Assembly (NCBI GenBank): GCA_947627285.1 | Contig: CANQVL010000032.1 | Span: 1 to 32,315, forward strand | Direction of reading: 5' to 3' | From: an uncultured Oscillospiraceae bacterium | Lineage (GTDB): Bacteria > Bacillota > Clostridia > Oscillospirales > Oscillospiraceae | DNA length: 32,315 nucleotides | Part shown: positions 16,306-23,972 of the stretch, piece by piece | Position numbering within the stretch: the stretch's first letter is position 1 | How the letters are laid out: the number at the start of each line of letters is the position of its first letter | Translations under genes and position numbers: made by a program | Notes under the pieces: model-generated | What the model was told of the DNA's origin: nothing | Seen by the model: the letters and a program-made list of their open reading frames with translations, nothing else | Database searches by the model: none

Positions 16306-18165
16306 TTATTTCCTGTCGTCGTCCTCAACGGTGTAGTCGGCGTCGTAATACTGCTGTCCGCCGTTGGCGTTGGGGTTGCCCTGGTTGGGGTCATAGCCCT
16401 GAGCGCCGGGGTTGAAGCCCTGACCCTGGGGATTTGCCTGGGAATAGAGCTTCTCGGAGACCTTGTAGAACGCCTGGGTGAGGGCCTCGGTAGCGGACTT
16501 GATGGCGGCGGAGTCGGTGCCGGAGAGGGCGGTCTTCAAAGAGCCCAGGGCGCTCTCCACACTGCTCTTGTCGGAGGCGTCGAGCTTGTCGCCGTTCTCG
16601 GAGAGGAACTTTTCGGTCTGGTAGACCATCTGGTCGCCCTGGTTGCGGACCTCAACCTCCTCCTTGCGCTTGGCGTCCTCGGCGGCGTACTGCTCCGCCT
16701 CGCGGACGGCGCGCTCCACGTCCTCCTTGGACATGTTGGTGGAGGAGGTGATGGTGATGTGCTGTTCGCGGCCTGTGCCCAGGTCCTTTGCGGAGACGTT
16801 CACGATGCCGTTGGCGTCGATGTCGAAGCTGACCTCAATCTGGGGGACGCCGCGGCGCGCCGGGGCGATGCCGTCCAGGTGGAAGCGTCCAAGGGACTTG
16901 TTGTACTGCGCCATCTCGCGCTCGCCCTGGAGGACGTTGACCTCAACGGAGGTTTGGTTGTCCGCGGCGGTGGAGAATATCTGGCTCTTGCGGGCGGGGA
17001 TGGTGGTGTTGCGCTCGATGAGCTTTGTGAACACGCCGCCCAGGGTCTCGATGCCCAGGGACAGGGGGGTGACGTCCAGAAGGAGTATGCCCTCCACGTC
17101 GCCGCCCAGGACGCCGCCCTGGATAGCGGCGCCGACTGCCACGCACTCGTCGGGGTTGATGCCCTTGAAGCCGTCCTTGCCGGTGAGCTTCTTCACCTCG
17201 TCCTGTACGGCGGGGATACGGCTGGAGCCGCCAACCATAAGGACCTTGGAGATGTCAGCGCCGGAGAGACCGGCGTCGGACATGGCCTGACGCACAGGGC
17301 CGGCGGTGGCCTCCACCAGGTGAGCGGTGAGCTCGTTGAATTTGGCGCGGGTGAGGGTCACGTCCAGGTGCTTGGGGCCGGTGGCGTCGGCGGTGATGTA
17401 GGGGAGGTTGATGGTGGTGCTCATCATGCCGGAGAGGTCGCACTTCGCCTTCTCAGCCGCCTCGCGCAGCCGCTGCATGGCGACGCGGTCGGAGGACAGG
17501 TCGACGCCGTCGGACTTCTTGAAGGAGTCGATGAGGTATTTGACGACGCACTGGTCAAAGTCGTCGCCGCCAAGACGGTTGTTGCCGGCGGTGGCAAGGA
17601 CCTCGATGACGCCGTCGTCGATGTTGAGTATGGAGACGTCGAAGGTGCCGCCGCCCAGGTCGTAGACCATGATCTTCTGGGACTGCTCCTTGTCCACGCC
17701 GTATGCCAGCGCCGCGGCGGTGGGCTCGTTGATTATGCGCTTCACGTCAAGACCCGCGATCTTGCCCGCGTCCTTGGTGGCCTGGCGCTGGGAGTCGGTG
17801 AAGTAGGCGGGGACGGTGATGACCGCCTCGGTGACGGACTGACCGAGATACGCCTCGGCATCGGATTTGAGCTTCATGAGGATCATGGAGCTTATCTCCT
17901 GGGGTGTGTAGGACTTGCCGTCGATGGTGACGCGGTAGTTGGAGCCCATCTCACGCTTGATGGAGCTCACGGTCCTGTCGGGGTTGGTGATGGCCTGGCG
18001 CTTTGCCACGTGCCCCACCATGCGCTCGCCCTCCTTGGAGAACGCCACCACGGACGGAGTGGTGCGCATACCCTCGGCGTTGGCGATGACCACGGGCTCG
18101 CCGCCCTCCATGACCGCCACGCAGCTGTTTGTGGTGCCCAGATCTATACCGATTATTTTACCCAT
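16306..18165 (-). CDS. dnaK: Molecular chaperone DnaK (Hsp70)
   Basis: A 619-residue Hsp70, ATP-dependent cytoplasmic chaperone working with DnaJ and GrpE. The N-terminal phosphate-binding motif [13 protein letters not shown] opens the ATPase domain, followed by the [17 protein letters not shown] and [14 protein letters not shown] motifs, and the substrate-binding domain ([18 protein letters not shown], about residue 360 on) and helical lid. The C-terminal tail is Gly/Asn/Gln-rich and ends acidic (EDDDRK). Length is that of the shorter Gram-positive form. ATG at 18165 has AGGAGG eight bases upstream. It lies 73 bases after grpE; that gap holds a small GACCGC/GCGGTC hairpin at 18213-18227. Confidence 0.98.
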   Translation of the reverse strand: MGKIIGIDLGTTNSCVAVMEGGEPVVIANAEGMRTTPSVVAFSKEGERMVGHVAKRQAITNPDRTVSSIKREMGSNYRVTIDGKSYTPQEISSMILMKLKSDAEAYLGQSVTEAVITVPAYFTDSQRQATKDAGKIAGLDVKRIINEPTAAALAYGVDKEQSQKIMVYDLGGGTFDVSILNIDDGVIEVLATAGNNRLGGDDFDQCVVKYLIDSFKKSDGVDLSSDRVAMQRLREAAEKAKCDLSGMMSTTINLPYITADATGPKHLDVTLTRAKFNELTAHLVEATAGPVRQAMSDAGLSGADISKVLMVGGSSRIPAVQDEVKKLTGKDGFKGINPDECVAVGAAIQGGVLGGDVEGILLLDVTPLSLGIETLGGVFTKLIERNTTIPARKSQIFSTAADNQTSVEVNVLQGEREMAQYNKSLGRFHLDGIAPARRGVPQIEVSFDIDANGIVNVSAKDLGTGREQHITITSSTNMSKEDVERAVREAEQYAAEDAKRKEEVEVRNQGDQMVYQTEKFLSENGDKLDASDKSSVESALGSLKTALSGTDSAAIKSATEALTQAFYKVSEKLYSQANPQGQGFNPGAQGYDPNQGNPNANGGQQYYDADYTVEDDDRK

Positions 18166-18238
18166 TGTTGTTTCCTCCTGTATTGAAATGTTTGAGTGTA
18201 TTTTTATTTACGGACCGCACAGCGGTCGGGGAGACACG

Positions 18239-18775
18239 TTAATTTGCGACCTTGACCATCGAGAAGCGTATCACCTTGTCGCCCAGGGTGAAGCCCTTTT
18301 GGAATTCCTCCACGATCTCGCTTTCGCCGAGGGATCCGTCCTCCACGTGCATGACGGCGTTGTGGAGTTTGGCGTCAAATTTTTTGCCCACGGCGTCTAT
18401 CTCCTTGATGCCCAGCTTTTCAAAGACTCCGCGAAGCTGGGCCATGGTCATCTCGATGCCCTTTAAAAACGCCTCGTCGGAGCAGCCGGTCTTCAGGGCG
18501 CGCTCTAAGTTGTCGTAGACCGGCAGGAAGCTGGTGACAGTGTCGGACTTCACCTGGCTGTAAAGCGCCTCGCGCTCCTTGGAGGAGCGTTTCCTGTAGT
18601 TTTCGTACTCGGCGTATAGCCGCATATACTTATCCTTTTCAGCCGCCAGAAGCTCCTCGGGGGTGGGACCCTGGGGCTTTTCCTCGGGGACCTTTTTCTC
18701 CTCGCTCTCGGGCGCCTCGGCCTCGGGAGCCTTTACCTCTTCGCTCTCGGGCGCCTCGCCCTTTTTCTTAGACAT
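18239..18775 (-). CDS. grpE: Nucleotide exchange factor GrpE
   Basis: A 178-residue GrpE that releases ADP from DnaK. The N-terminal ~45 residues are highly acidic and low-complexity (repeats of APESEE type), followed by a long coiled-coil helix (KDKYMRLYAEYENYRKRSSKE) and the C-terminal beta domain with the family-typical AVMHVEDGSL and QKGFTLGDKVIRFSMVKVAN. Start ATG at 18775 has AAGGAGG eight bases upstream and overlaps the hrcA stop by 8 bases, so translation is coupled to the repressor. Confidence 0.97.
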   Translation of the reverse strand: MSKKKGEAPESEEVKAPEAEAPESEEKKVPEEKPQGPTPEELLAAEKDKYMRLYAEYENYRKRSSKEREALYSQVKSDTVTSFLPVYDNLERALKTGCSDEAFLKGIEMTMAQLRGVFEKLGIKEIDAVGKKFDAKLHNAVMHVEDGSLGESEIVEEFQKGFTLGDKVIRFSMVKVAN

Positions 18776-19841
18776 CGTCGTGTCCTCCTTTTATCATCAG
18801 TTTGCCAAAGCCCGCGGGCGGGGCGGAGCCGGCGACCAGTAGCCTTGAAAGCCCGCCGGCGATGTAGCTCAGCTTTGCCGCCACCGCGGAGTAATCCATT
18901 CTTGTGGGACCTACGACCCCGATGAGCCCACGCATACCGTCGCCGGCGTCGTAGCTTGCCAGGACCACGGAGGAGTCTCTGAGCTCCAGCGCCGCGTTTT
19001 CGGGACCTATCAGGACCTTCACGTCCCCGAAGTCCGGCGTGCCGGTGAGGGCGGAGAGGTTGTGGGGGTCGGAGAGGTAGTTGATGAGGCGGTGCGCCTT
19101 GTCCGGGTCCTGAAATTCCGGGAGCTTCAGCAGGTTCGCCTCGCCCGAAACGCTGGCCCCGGCGCCGCCGGAGGAGGTGAGCGTCTCGATGACGAATCCC
19201 GCAATGACGGAGGTGAGACCCATGGTGTCGCCCACCGCGCGCTCGGCGGAGTTTATCATGTCGGAGGTTATCTTGTCCTCGGTAAGGCCGGTGAAGCTGG
19301 CGTTGAATACGGCGGAGAGGCGCCTTAAGGTGTTCTCCGTGAAGGAGAAGGGGAGGTGGACCAGCTTGTTTTTCACGGTGTCGCCGGTGAGCAGGAGAAC
19401 TATGATAAACGAGTTGGGGTCCAGGTAGATGAGATCGAAACGCTTCACCGTGGGGCTCGCCGCCGCTGAGACGGTGAGGGCGGGGTAGCTTGTGAGCTCC
19501 GTCGCCATTCTTCCCGCGTCAGCCATGAGCTTTTCGTGGGAGCCGCCGCGGAGCTTTTCGTTTATCGCCTCCGTCTCGTCGGCGGAGAGCCGCCGCTCCC
19601 GCATGAGCTCGTTTACATAGAGGCGGTAGCCCTTTGCCGTGGGGACGCGTCCGGCGGAGGTGTGGGGCTGCTCAAGGTAGCCCTCCTTGTCCAGCGCCAC
19701 GAGCTCGTTGCGGATCGTGGCGGGGGAGCAGTCCAGCGCCGCGCGCTGCTGTACCGTCTTGCTCCCCACGGGCTCGGCGGTGTTGATGTATTCCTCCACC
19801 ACGGCGCGCAGGATCTTTTTTTTCCTCTCGGTCAGTTCCAT
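18768..19841 (-). CDS. hrcA: Heat-inducible transcription repressor HrcA
   Basis: A 357-residue HrcA, the repressor that binds CIRCE. The N-terminal winged helix is clear (RKKKILRAVVEEYINTAEPVGSKTV, then the recognition region SPATIRNELVALDKEGYLEQPHTSAGRVPT), followed by the GAF-like and dimerisation part. Length is normal. ATG at 19841 follows AGAGGTGA. First gene of the operon hrcA-grpE-dnaK-dnaJ; the perfect CIRCE overlapping its transcription start makes it autoregulatory. Confidence 0.97.
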   Translation of the reverse strand: MELTERKKKILRAVVEEYINTAEPVGSKTVQQRAALDCSPATIRNELVALDKEGYLEQPHTSAGRVPTAKGYRLYVNELMRERRLSADETEAINEKLRGGSHEKLMADAGRMATELTSYPALTVSAAASPTVKRFDLIYLDPNSFIIVLLLTGDTVKNKLVHLPFSFTENTLRRLSAVFNASFTGLTEDKITSDMINSAERAVGDTMGLTSVIAGFVIETLTSSGGAGASVSGEANLLKLPEFQDPDKAHRLINYLSDPHNLSALTGTPDFGDVKVLIGPENAALELRDSSVVLASYDAGDGMRGLIGVVGPTRMDYSAVAAKLSYIAGGLSRLLVAGSAPPAGFGKLMIKGGHDDV

Positions 19842-19853
19842 AGACTCACCTCT

Positions 19854-19880
19854 TTAGCACTCCTTAACTTCGAGTGCTAA
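19854..19880 (-). promoter_or_regulatory. CIRCE operator (HrcA binding site)
   Basis: TTAGCACTC (19854-19862), nine-base spacer, GAGTGCTAA (19872-19880): a perfect match to the CIRCE consensus, lying between the predicted transcription start and the hrcA ribosome binding site. Confidence 0.98.
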
Positions 19881-19884
19881 GCAT

Positions 19885-19913
19885 AATCTACCACCAAGGG
19901 CAGGGAATGTCAA
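19885..19913 (-). promoter_or_regulatory. SigA-type promoter of the hrcA-grpE-dnaK-dnaJ operon
   Basis: On the minus strand a perfect -35 TTGACA (19908-19913), 17-base spacer, -10 TAGATT (19885-19890). Transcription would begin inside or at the edge of CIRCE, so HrcA binding would directly block the polymerase. Confidence 0.88.
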
Positions 19914-19963
19914 TAGGGTTAATAAAAAATTCACTCTTTTTATTATTATCAGGTGAGGGTATA

Positions 19964-19990
19964 AAAAATCCCTCCCGCAATTGGGAGGGA
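19964..19990 (-). terminator. Intrinsic terminator of the DUF2975-XRE-DUF4173 operon
   Basis: On the minus strand CCCTCCC (19983-19989) pairs with GGGAGGG (19970-19976) around a six-base loop and is followed by ATTTTTT. It lies 18 bases after the DUF4173 stop codon. Confidence 0.85.
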
Positions 19991-20007
19991 GGGAAGGGAA
20001 GCGCGGA

Positions 20008-21471
20008 TCATTCGTGGGACGGGAAGAGGACGCGGTTTTGCCATTCTAGGGAGGCGTTTTCCGAGGCGGAGGGGCCGAGGCCCGTGATGTAGTCGCTGTC
20101 GTAGGAGAGTATCCTGCCGGACTCGTATGCCGCCCGGTGGTAGTCGTCTATGCGGGCGTCAATGTCCACGTAGTTGAATATGAGCCACAGGACCAAAAAG
20201 GAGCTGAGGAACACGGGGAACACGTGAAAATCCGGCTTCGCCGTCTTGTACGCGGCGGCGGCGAGGGCTATGGCGATCCACGCCATGATGAGCAGGGTCA
20301 TGCACCGCAGGAGGCTCAGGCCGTAGACGCCGATGTACATGAGCATACGGAAGAGGGCGGAGGCGAGTATCACGGCGGTGAGGCCGATGAGGGACCAGAC
20401 CAAGATATTCAGCGTCCTTTTCCCACGCCCGCTTGCCTTGACGCAGGCCAGGGACGCCGCAAGATTTATCCCCGCCACCGCCGCCAGCTGGAAGAAGCCC
20501 TGGCGCGCGTATTGGGCGTAGCCGCCCTGCATTGCCGCCGTCCGCGCGCCGCCAAAGAGGAATATGAACTGTATGACGGCGAAAACGGCGTAGATGAGGT
20601 CAAGCACCGACAAAACGGCGATGAAGGGAAGGCAGGGGAGGGAAAGGGGCTGGCTCTCCGACGGCTCGCGCTTCGGATTTGGGCGGGCGAGGGAGTAGAG
20701 GAAGGAGAAGAGCATGAGCCCGAATACCGCCGCGCGTATCCAGCTCCACACCGCGCCGGGGCTGAGCGGGAAGTCCGCCAGCGCCTTGAGTATACCGCCC
20801 AGGAGACCCTTGAATACCTCATCGGCGGAGCTTAAGAGGTTCAGAACGAGGAGAAACACCGGCAGCGTGACCAGGAGCGTCAGCAGGACGATCCACACGG
20901 CGCCGGAGCTCTTTTTCGCCCTGTTGCGCTTCAGCGCCCGGAAGGGCTTTACAAAGTGGCGGAAGAGGTTGGGGAAAAAGAGGCGGAGAGTCTCGGGCAT
21001 GACGCCCAGCTCCAGCGCCGGAAAGTCACGTCCGGCAAGCGCCAGGGCGGAGGCGGGGGTGAGGCACGCCAAAAGCGCCAGGTTTATGAAGCGCACGACA
21101 TAGTCCCCGAAAAGCCCCGAGGCTATGGCGAGAAGGACGGTGCAAATCACCAGGAACAGCCCGGAGCGGGAGGGGCGGAGCCTGCCGCGAAGGTATATAC
21201 ATTCCGCCGCCAGCGCCGCCAGCACGAAGGCCGTGGTGCCAAGGCCGGGGACGTATATAAGGCTTTCAATGTTGAATACGTTGAACCACAGCACCGCCAG
21301 CGCCACACCCAGCACCAGCGCCAGCCAGTCAAAGCCGTCAAAGACCACCGGCTCTTTGGCGGGCGCGGGTACGGGCGGCTCCACGGGCACAGGGGAGAGG
21401 GGAGCGGCGCTCTCCTTTGGCGCGGTGCCCTCGGGCTTTATTTCCCGCGGCGTATTTTCGGTGTTATCCAC
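20008..21471 (-). CDS. DUF4173-type polytopic membrane protein
   Basis: A 487-residue membrane protein. The first ~45 residues are a Pro/Ala/Glu-rich soluble tail, followed by about ten to eleven hydrophobic segments from residue ~48 to ~440, with a Lys/Arg-rich cytoplasmic loop near 180-190 and a soluble C-terminus (DYHRAAYESGRILSYDSDYI). The text YGLSLLRCMTLLIMAWIA and LIFNYVDIDARI resembles the DUF4173/DUF4153 family; function unknown. Start is GTG at 21471, chosen because AGAGGAGG lies six bases upstream and no better start follows before the first membrane segment. It overlaps the preceding regulator gene by 8 bases (GTGGATAA), so it is coupled to it and is last in its operon. Confidence 0.8.
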   Translation of the reverse strand: MDNTENTPREIKPEGTAPKESAAPLSPVPVEPPVPAPAKEPVVFDGFDWLALVLGVALAVLWFNVFNIESLIYVPGLGTTAFVLAALAAECIYLRGRLRPSRSGLFLVICTVLLAIASGLFGDYVVRFINLALLACLTPASALALAGRDFPALELGVMPETLRLFFPNLFRHFVKPFRALKRNRAKKSSGAVWIVLLTLLVTLPVFLLVLNLLSSADEVFKGLLGGILKALADFPLSPGAVWSWIRAAVFGLMLFSFLYSLARPNPKREPSESQPLSLPCLPFIAVLSVLDLIYAVFAVIQFIFLFGGARTAAMQGGYAQYARQGFFQLAAVAGINLAASLACVKASGRGKRTLNILVWSLIGLTAVILASALFRMLMYIGVYGLSLLRCMTLLIMAWIAIALAAAAYKTAKPDFHVFPVFLSSFLVLWLIFNYVDIDARIDDYHRAAYESGRILSYDSDYITGLGPSASENASLEWQNRVLFPSHE

Positions 21472-21694
21472 GTAGATCCTCCTCTCCGGACTCGTCCTCC
21501 GTAAATTCCAATATGTCCCCCGGCTGGCAGCGGAGGGCGCGGCAGAGGGCGTCCAGCGTGGAAAAGCGCACGGCCTTGGCCTTGCCGGTCTTGAGAATGG
21601 ACAGATTCGCCATAGTTATGTCAACCTTCTGGGACAGCTCCGTCAGGCTCATTTTCCGCTTTGCCAGCATCACGTCAAGATTTACATTTATCAT
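21464..21694 (-). CDS. Small XRE/Cro-CI family transcriptional regulator (YozG-like)
   Basis: A 76-residue protein that is essentially one helix-turn-helix domain: LAKRKMSLTELSQKVDITMANLSILKTGKAKAVRFSTL carries the HTH, with the LCRALRCQPGDIL end typical of the YozG-like XRE group. The acidic tail (DESGEEDLRG) is short, so there is no sensor domain. It sits 9 bases after the DUF2975 gene and overlaps the DUF4173 gene by 8 bases. Pairing of such a regulator with a DUF2975 membrane protein is common in Bacillota; it probably controls its own operon, and the membrane partner could modulate it. GAGG overlapping the upstream stop serves as ribosome binding site. Confidence 0.88.
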   Translation of the reverse strand: MINVNLDVMLAKRKMSLTELSQKVDITMANLSILKTGKAKAVRFSTLDALCRALRCQPGDILEFTEDESGEEDLRG

Positions 21695-21703
21695 GGCGGC
21701 GCC

Positions 21704-22204
21704 TCATATGGTCAGGTCGCTGTCGGATTTCAGCTCCGCCGCCTTTTGCGTCAGGTGCGAAAGGGCGGCGCAGATGATCGCCATCGCCGCGCCGAAGAGG
21801 ATTATGACGATGTAGATGAGCATCAGCGACGGGTGGGCGGCGCCCATGGCAAAAAATACGCTGAAAAGCACGATGTACACGGCGGTGTCGGCGAGGGAGA
21901 GGCGGCTTATCGTCCTCAGGCGTTTGGCGTTTTCAATGCAAAAGCTGTTGTTGCGCCCGATCTCGGTGAATATCCGCCAGCCCAGCCACAGCGCGGCGAA
22001 GCAGGGGACTGACGACAGGACGATGACGCCGGGCACCACGTAGTACGCCAGCGCCCCCGCCGCGCCATCGGTCAGGCTCTCCGAGAAGAAAAGGCGCATC
22101 TCATGCGCCAGCGGCGGCAGGAAGAATGCCAGCGCCAGGGCGAGGAACACCGCCAGCACCGCGACCACGATCTTCAGAAGCAGGGATAATTCTTTTTGTC
22201 CCAT
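21704..22204 (-). CDS. DUF2975 family membrane protein
   Basis: A 166-residue protein with four predicted transmembrane segments (about 10-30, 50-75, 100-122 and 126-148) and the pattern GNNSFCIENAKRLR between the second and third, which is typical of DUF2975. ATG at 22204 is preferred over one 33 bases upstream because AAAGGAG lies nine bases before it and the upstream ATG would overlap the -10 box. First gene of the operon with the XRE regulator and DUF4173 protein. Function unknown; families of this kind are thought to work with their adjacent XRE regulator. Confidence 0.82.
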   Translation of the reverse strand: MGQKELSLLLKIVVAVLAVFLALALAFFLPPLAHEMRLFFSESLTDGAAGALAYYVVPGVIVLSSVPCFAALWLGWRIFTEIGRNNSFCIENAKRLRTISRLSLADTAVYIVLFSVFFAMGAAHPSLMLIYIVIILFGAAMAIICAALSHLTQKAAELKSDSDLTI

Positions 22205-22227
22205 GTTTTTCAACTCCTTTCGGGAAT

Positions 22228-22256
22228 ATATTACCACTGTGATTTCTGAATGTCAA
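22228..22256 (-). promoter_or_regulatory. Consensus promoter of the DUF2975-XRE-DUF4173 operon
   Basis: On the minus strand TTGACA (22251-22256), 17-base spacer, TAATAT (22228-22233). Just upstream, 22263-22281 holds an imperfect inverted repeat (TTATTGA with TCGATAA) that could bind the XRE regulator. Confidence 0.85.
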
Positions 22257-22335
22257 TAAAAATTTATCGAAAATCAATAAATATGTATAATTCGTCAAAA
22301 TATCATAAAATTGCGGATATATTCGCCGTTTGTTG

Positions 22336-22364
22336 TTGCCTTTTTCCAATTATTCTGGTATAAT
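22336..22364 (+). promoter_or_regulatory. Promoter of the phosphofructokinase gene
   Basis: TATAAT (22359-22364), preceded by TGG close to an extended -10, with TTGCCT (22336-22341) at 17-base spacing. It is divergent from the DUF2975 promoter within the same 231-base spacer. Confidence 0.75.
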
Positions 22365-22435
22365 ACACAAAAATGGGCGGTAAGGCTCGTTAAAAACGTG
22401 TCAAAATGCTTTATTAAAATAAAGGAGGCTTCAGC

Positions 22436-23665
22436 ATGAGCAAGAATGTCATGGTAGGTCAGTCCGGCGGTCCCACTTCGGTCATCAACTCATCGTTGGC
22501 GGGAGTATACGAGGCGTCCCGCGCCCGCGGCGCGGAGCACGTATACGGTATGCTCCACGGCGTTGAGGGGCTTTTACAGGGGAAATACATCGACCTTTCG
22601 GAGAAATTCAAGACGGGGCTGGAGATCGAGCTTTTAAAGCGCACGCCCTCCAGCTACCTGGGCTCCTGCCGCTACAAGCTCCCCGACTGGCGGGAGAACG
22701 AGGAGCCCTACAAAAAGCTGATGGCGCTCCTTGAGGAGCTGGACGTGGGGTACTTCATGTACATCGGCGGAAACGACTCCATGGACACCATCGGCAAGCT
22801 TGCCGACTACGGCGAATACGTCTGCTCCGACATACGCTTCATGGGCGTGCCCAAGACCATCGACAACGACCTTATGATAACCGACCACACCCCCGGCTAC
22901 GGCAGCGCCGCAAAGTACATATCCGTGGTGATGAAGGAGATAATCCGTGACGCCACTGTCTACGGCACAAAGTACGTCACCATCGTGGAGATCATGGGGC
23001 GCAACGCCGGCTGGCTCACCGCCGCCGCCGCTCTCGCCAGGGGCGAGGACTGCGAGGGCGTGGACATGATATGCCTTCCCGAGGTGCCCTTCAATGTGGA
23101 CAGATTCGTGGAGAAGGTCCGGGTCATGCAGGAGAAGAAGCCCAGCATAGTCATCGCCGTATCCGAGGGCGTGAAGCTGGAGGACGGGCGATACGTCTGC
23201 GAGCTCTCCGACGACCCACGCCGTGTTGACGCCTTCGGGCACAAGAACCTCACCGGCACCGCACGCTACCTCGCGGGCGTTGTGGAGAGGAACCTTGAAA
23301 CCAAGACCCGCTCCATCGAGCTCTCCACCCTCCAGCGCTGCGCCTCGCACCTCACAAGCCGCACAGACATAACGGAGGCCTATCAGGTGGGCGGCGCCGC
23401 GGCTCAGGCGGCTTTCCAGGGCCACACCGGCGAGATGGTGGCTCTGCGCCGCGTCTCCAACAAGCCCTACCAGTGCCTCACCGAGCTCCACCCCATCTCT
23501 GAGGTCGCCAACCTTGAGAAGAAGGTGCCGCTGGAGTGGGTGAACGAAAACTTCACGGATATGCTCCCAGCGTTCATAAACTACGCCAAGCCCCTTATCC
23601 AGGCGGAGCTTACGCCCATCTACATCGAGGGCCAGCCGTACCATATATTCTGCCCGGAGGCATGA
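22436..23665 (+). CDS. pfp: Pyrophosphate-dependent 6-phosphofructokinase
   Basis: A 409-residue PFK family enzyme phosphorylating fructose-6-phosphate in glycolysis. The N-terminal GQSGGPTSVINSS binds phosphate donor. GGNDSMDT (111-118) has Asp114 at the position typical of PPi-using enzymes, and PKTIDNDL (139-146) has the Lys140 found in PPi-PFKs where ATP enzymes carry Gly; Asp143 is the catalytic base. MGRNAGWLTAA matches the substrate-binding region. PPi dependence is inferred from these residues. ATG follows AAAGGAGG. Monocistronic: own promoter, and hairpins directly after the stop. Confidence 0.92.
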   Translation: MSKNVMVGQSGGPTSVINSSLAGVYEASRARGAEHVYGMLHGVEGLLQGKYIDLSEKFKTGLEIELLKRTPSSYLGSCRYKLPDWRENEEPYKKLMALLEELDVGYFMYIGGNDSMDTIGKLADYGEYVCSDIRFMGVPKTIDNDLMITDHTPGYGSAAKYISVVMKEIIRDATVYGTKYVTIVEIMGRNAGWLTAAAALARGEDCEGVDMICLPEVPFNVDRFVEKVRVMQEKKPSIVIAVSEGVKLEDGRYVCELSDDPRRVDAFGHKNLTGTARYLAGVVERNLETKTRSIELSTLQRCASHLTSRTDITEAYQVGGAAAQAAFQGHTGEMVALRRVSNKPYQCLTELHPISEVANLEKKVPLEWVNENFTDMLPAFINYAKPLIQAELTPIYIEGQPYHIFCPEA

Positions 23666-23668
23666 AGC

Positions 23669-23701
23669 TTATCTCAAAAGGGCGGAGCCCTTTTGAGATA
23701 A
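23669..23701 (+). other. Perfect 15-bp hairpin four bases after the pfp stop codon
   Basis: TTATCTCAAAAGGGC (23669-23683) pairs perfectly with 23687-23701 around GGA. No T run follows, so it is probably an mRNA 3'-end stabiliser or a remnant of a repeat, similar in style to the 18-bp hairpin beside dnaJ. Confidence 0.7.
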
Positions 23702-23715
23702 AGGGGAACGTTCAG

Positions 23716-23752
23716 AAAAATCCGTGAATTCTGCGGAATTCACGGATTTTTT
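23716..23752 (+). terminator. Terminator hairpin of pfp (first module of the dispersed repeat)
   Basis: AAAAATCCGTGAATTC (23716-23731) pairs perfectly with 23736-23751 around a TGCG loop, and the right arm ends in TTTTTT. The core GTGAATTC/GAATTCAC is the same as in the repeat copy at 14.9 kb. Confidence 0.88.
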
Positions 23753-23830
23753 CCTTATGTCGCGCAAGTGTGTGACCCGAAGGGTCACACACTTGCGCGA
23801 CATAAGGTGATTTTTCCGACGTACATGCCG
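23716..23830. repeat. Palindromic dispersed repeat, copy 2 (complete form)
   Basis: In order: the GAATTC terminator hairpin (23716-23751), a perfect 26-bp palindrome with a three-base GAA loop (arms 23753-23778 and 23782-23807, beginning CCTTATGTCGCGCAAG), then GTGATTTTTCCGACG. Its reverse complement aligns with copy 1 at 14867-14957, which has lost most of the long palindrome. The remaining 140 bases up to the ABC gene hold an AT-rich stretch and its promoter, and no gene. Confidence 0.82.
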
Positions 23831-23932
23831 CCGGAAAAATATTTAATTGGGTTGGGGGCTTTTGTGGGTTCGTTACAACATTATCACGACGAATTATTCA
23901 AAGTTTGTTAACCTTTTCATGCTTTATGGGGG

Positions 23933-23938
23933 TATAAT
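23933..23938 (+). promoter_or_regulatory. Candidate -10 box of the ABC transporter gene
   Basis: Perfect TATAAT 35 bases before the start codon; no convincing -35 lies 16-18 bases upstream, so strength is uncertain. Confidence 0.5.
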
Positions 23939-23972
23939 GTAAAACGATTAAATTATTGAAACGGGATGTGCC

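Noticed and set aside
15137-16336. 399-codon plus-strand frame opposite dnaJ
   Set aside because: Antisense of the J domain and zinc-finger repeats; no ribosome binding site and low-complexity product.
16099-18186. 695-codon open frame on the plus strand opposite dnaK and the dnaK-dnaJ spacer
   Set aside because: It is the antisense of dnaK; long antisense frames over dnaK are a known artefact of its codon bias, the translation is Val/Gly/Leu-rich low-complexity text, and there is no ribosome binding site.
22634-23644. 336-codon minus-strand frame opposite pfp
   Set aside because: Lies wholly within a well-conserved phosphofructokinase and shows no recognisable motif.
23753-23807. Start of a CRISPR array or phage attachment site in the long palindrome
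   Set aside because: A single perfect palindrome with a three-base loop, no repeat-spacer periodicity, no cas or integrase gene nearby.
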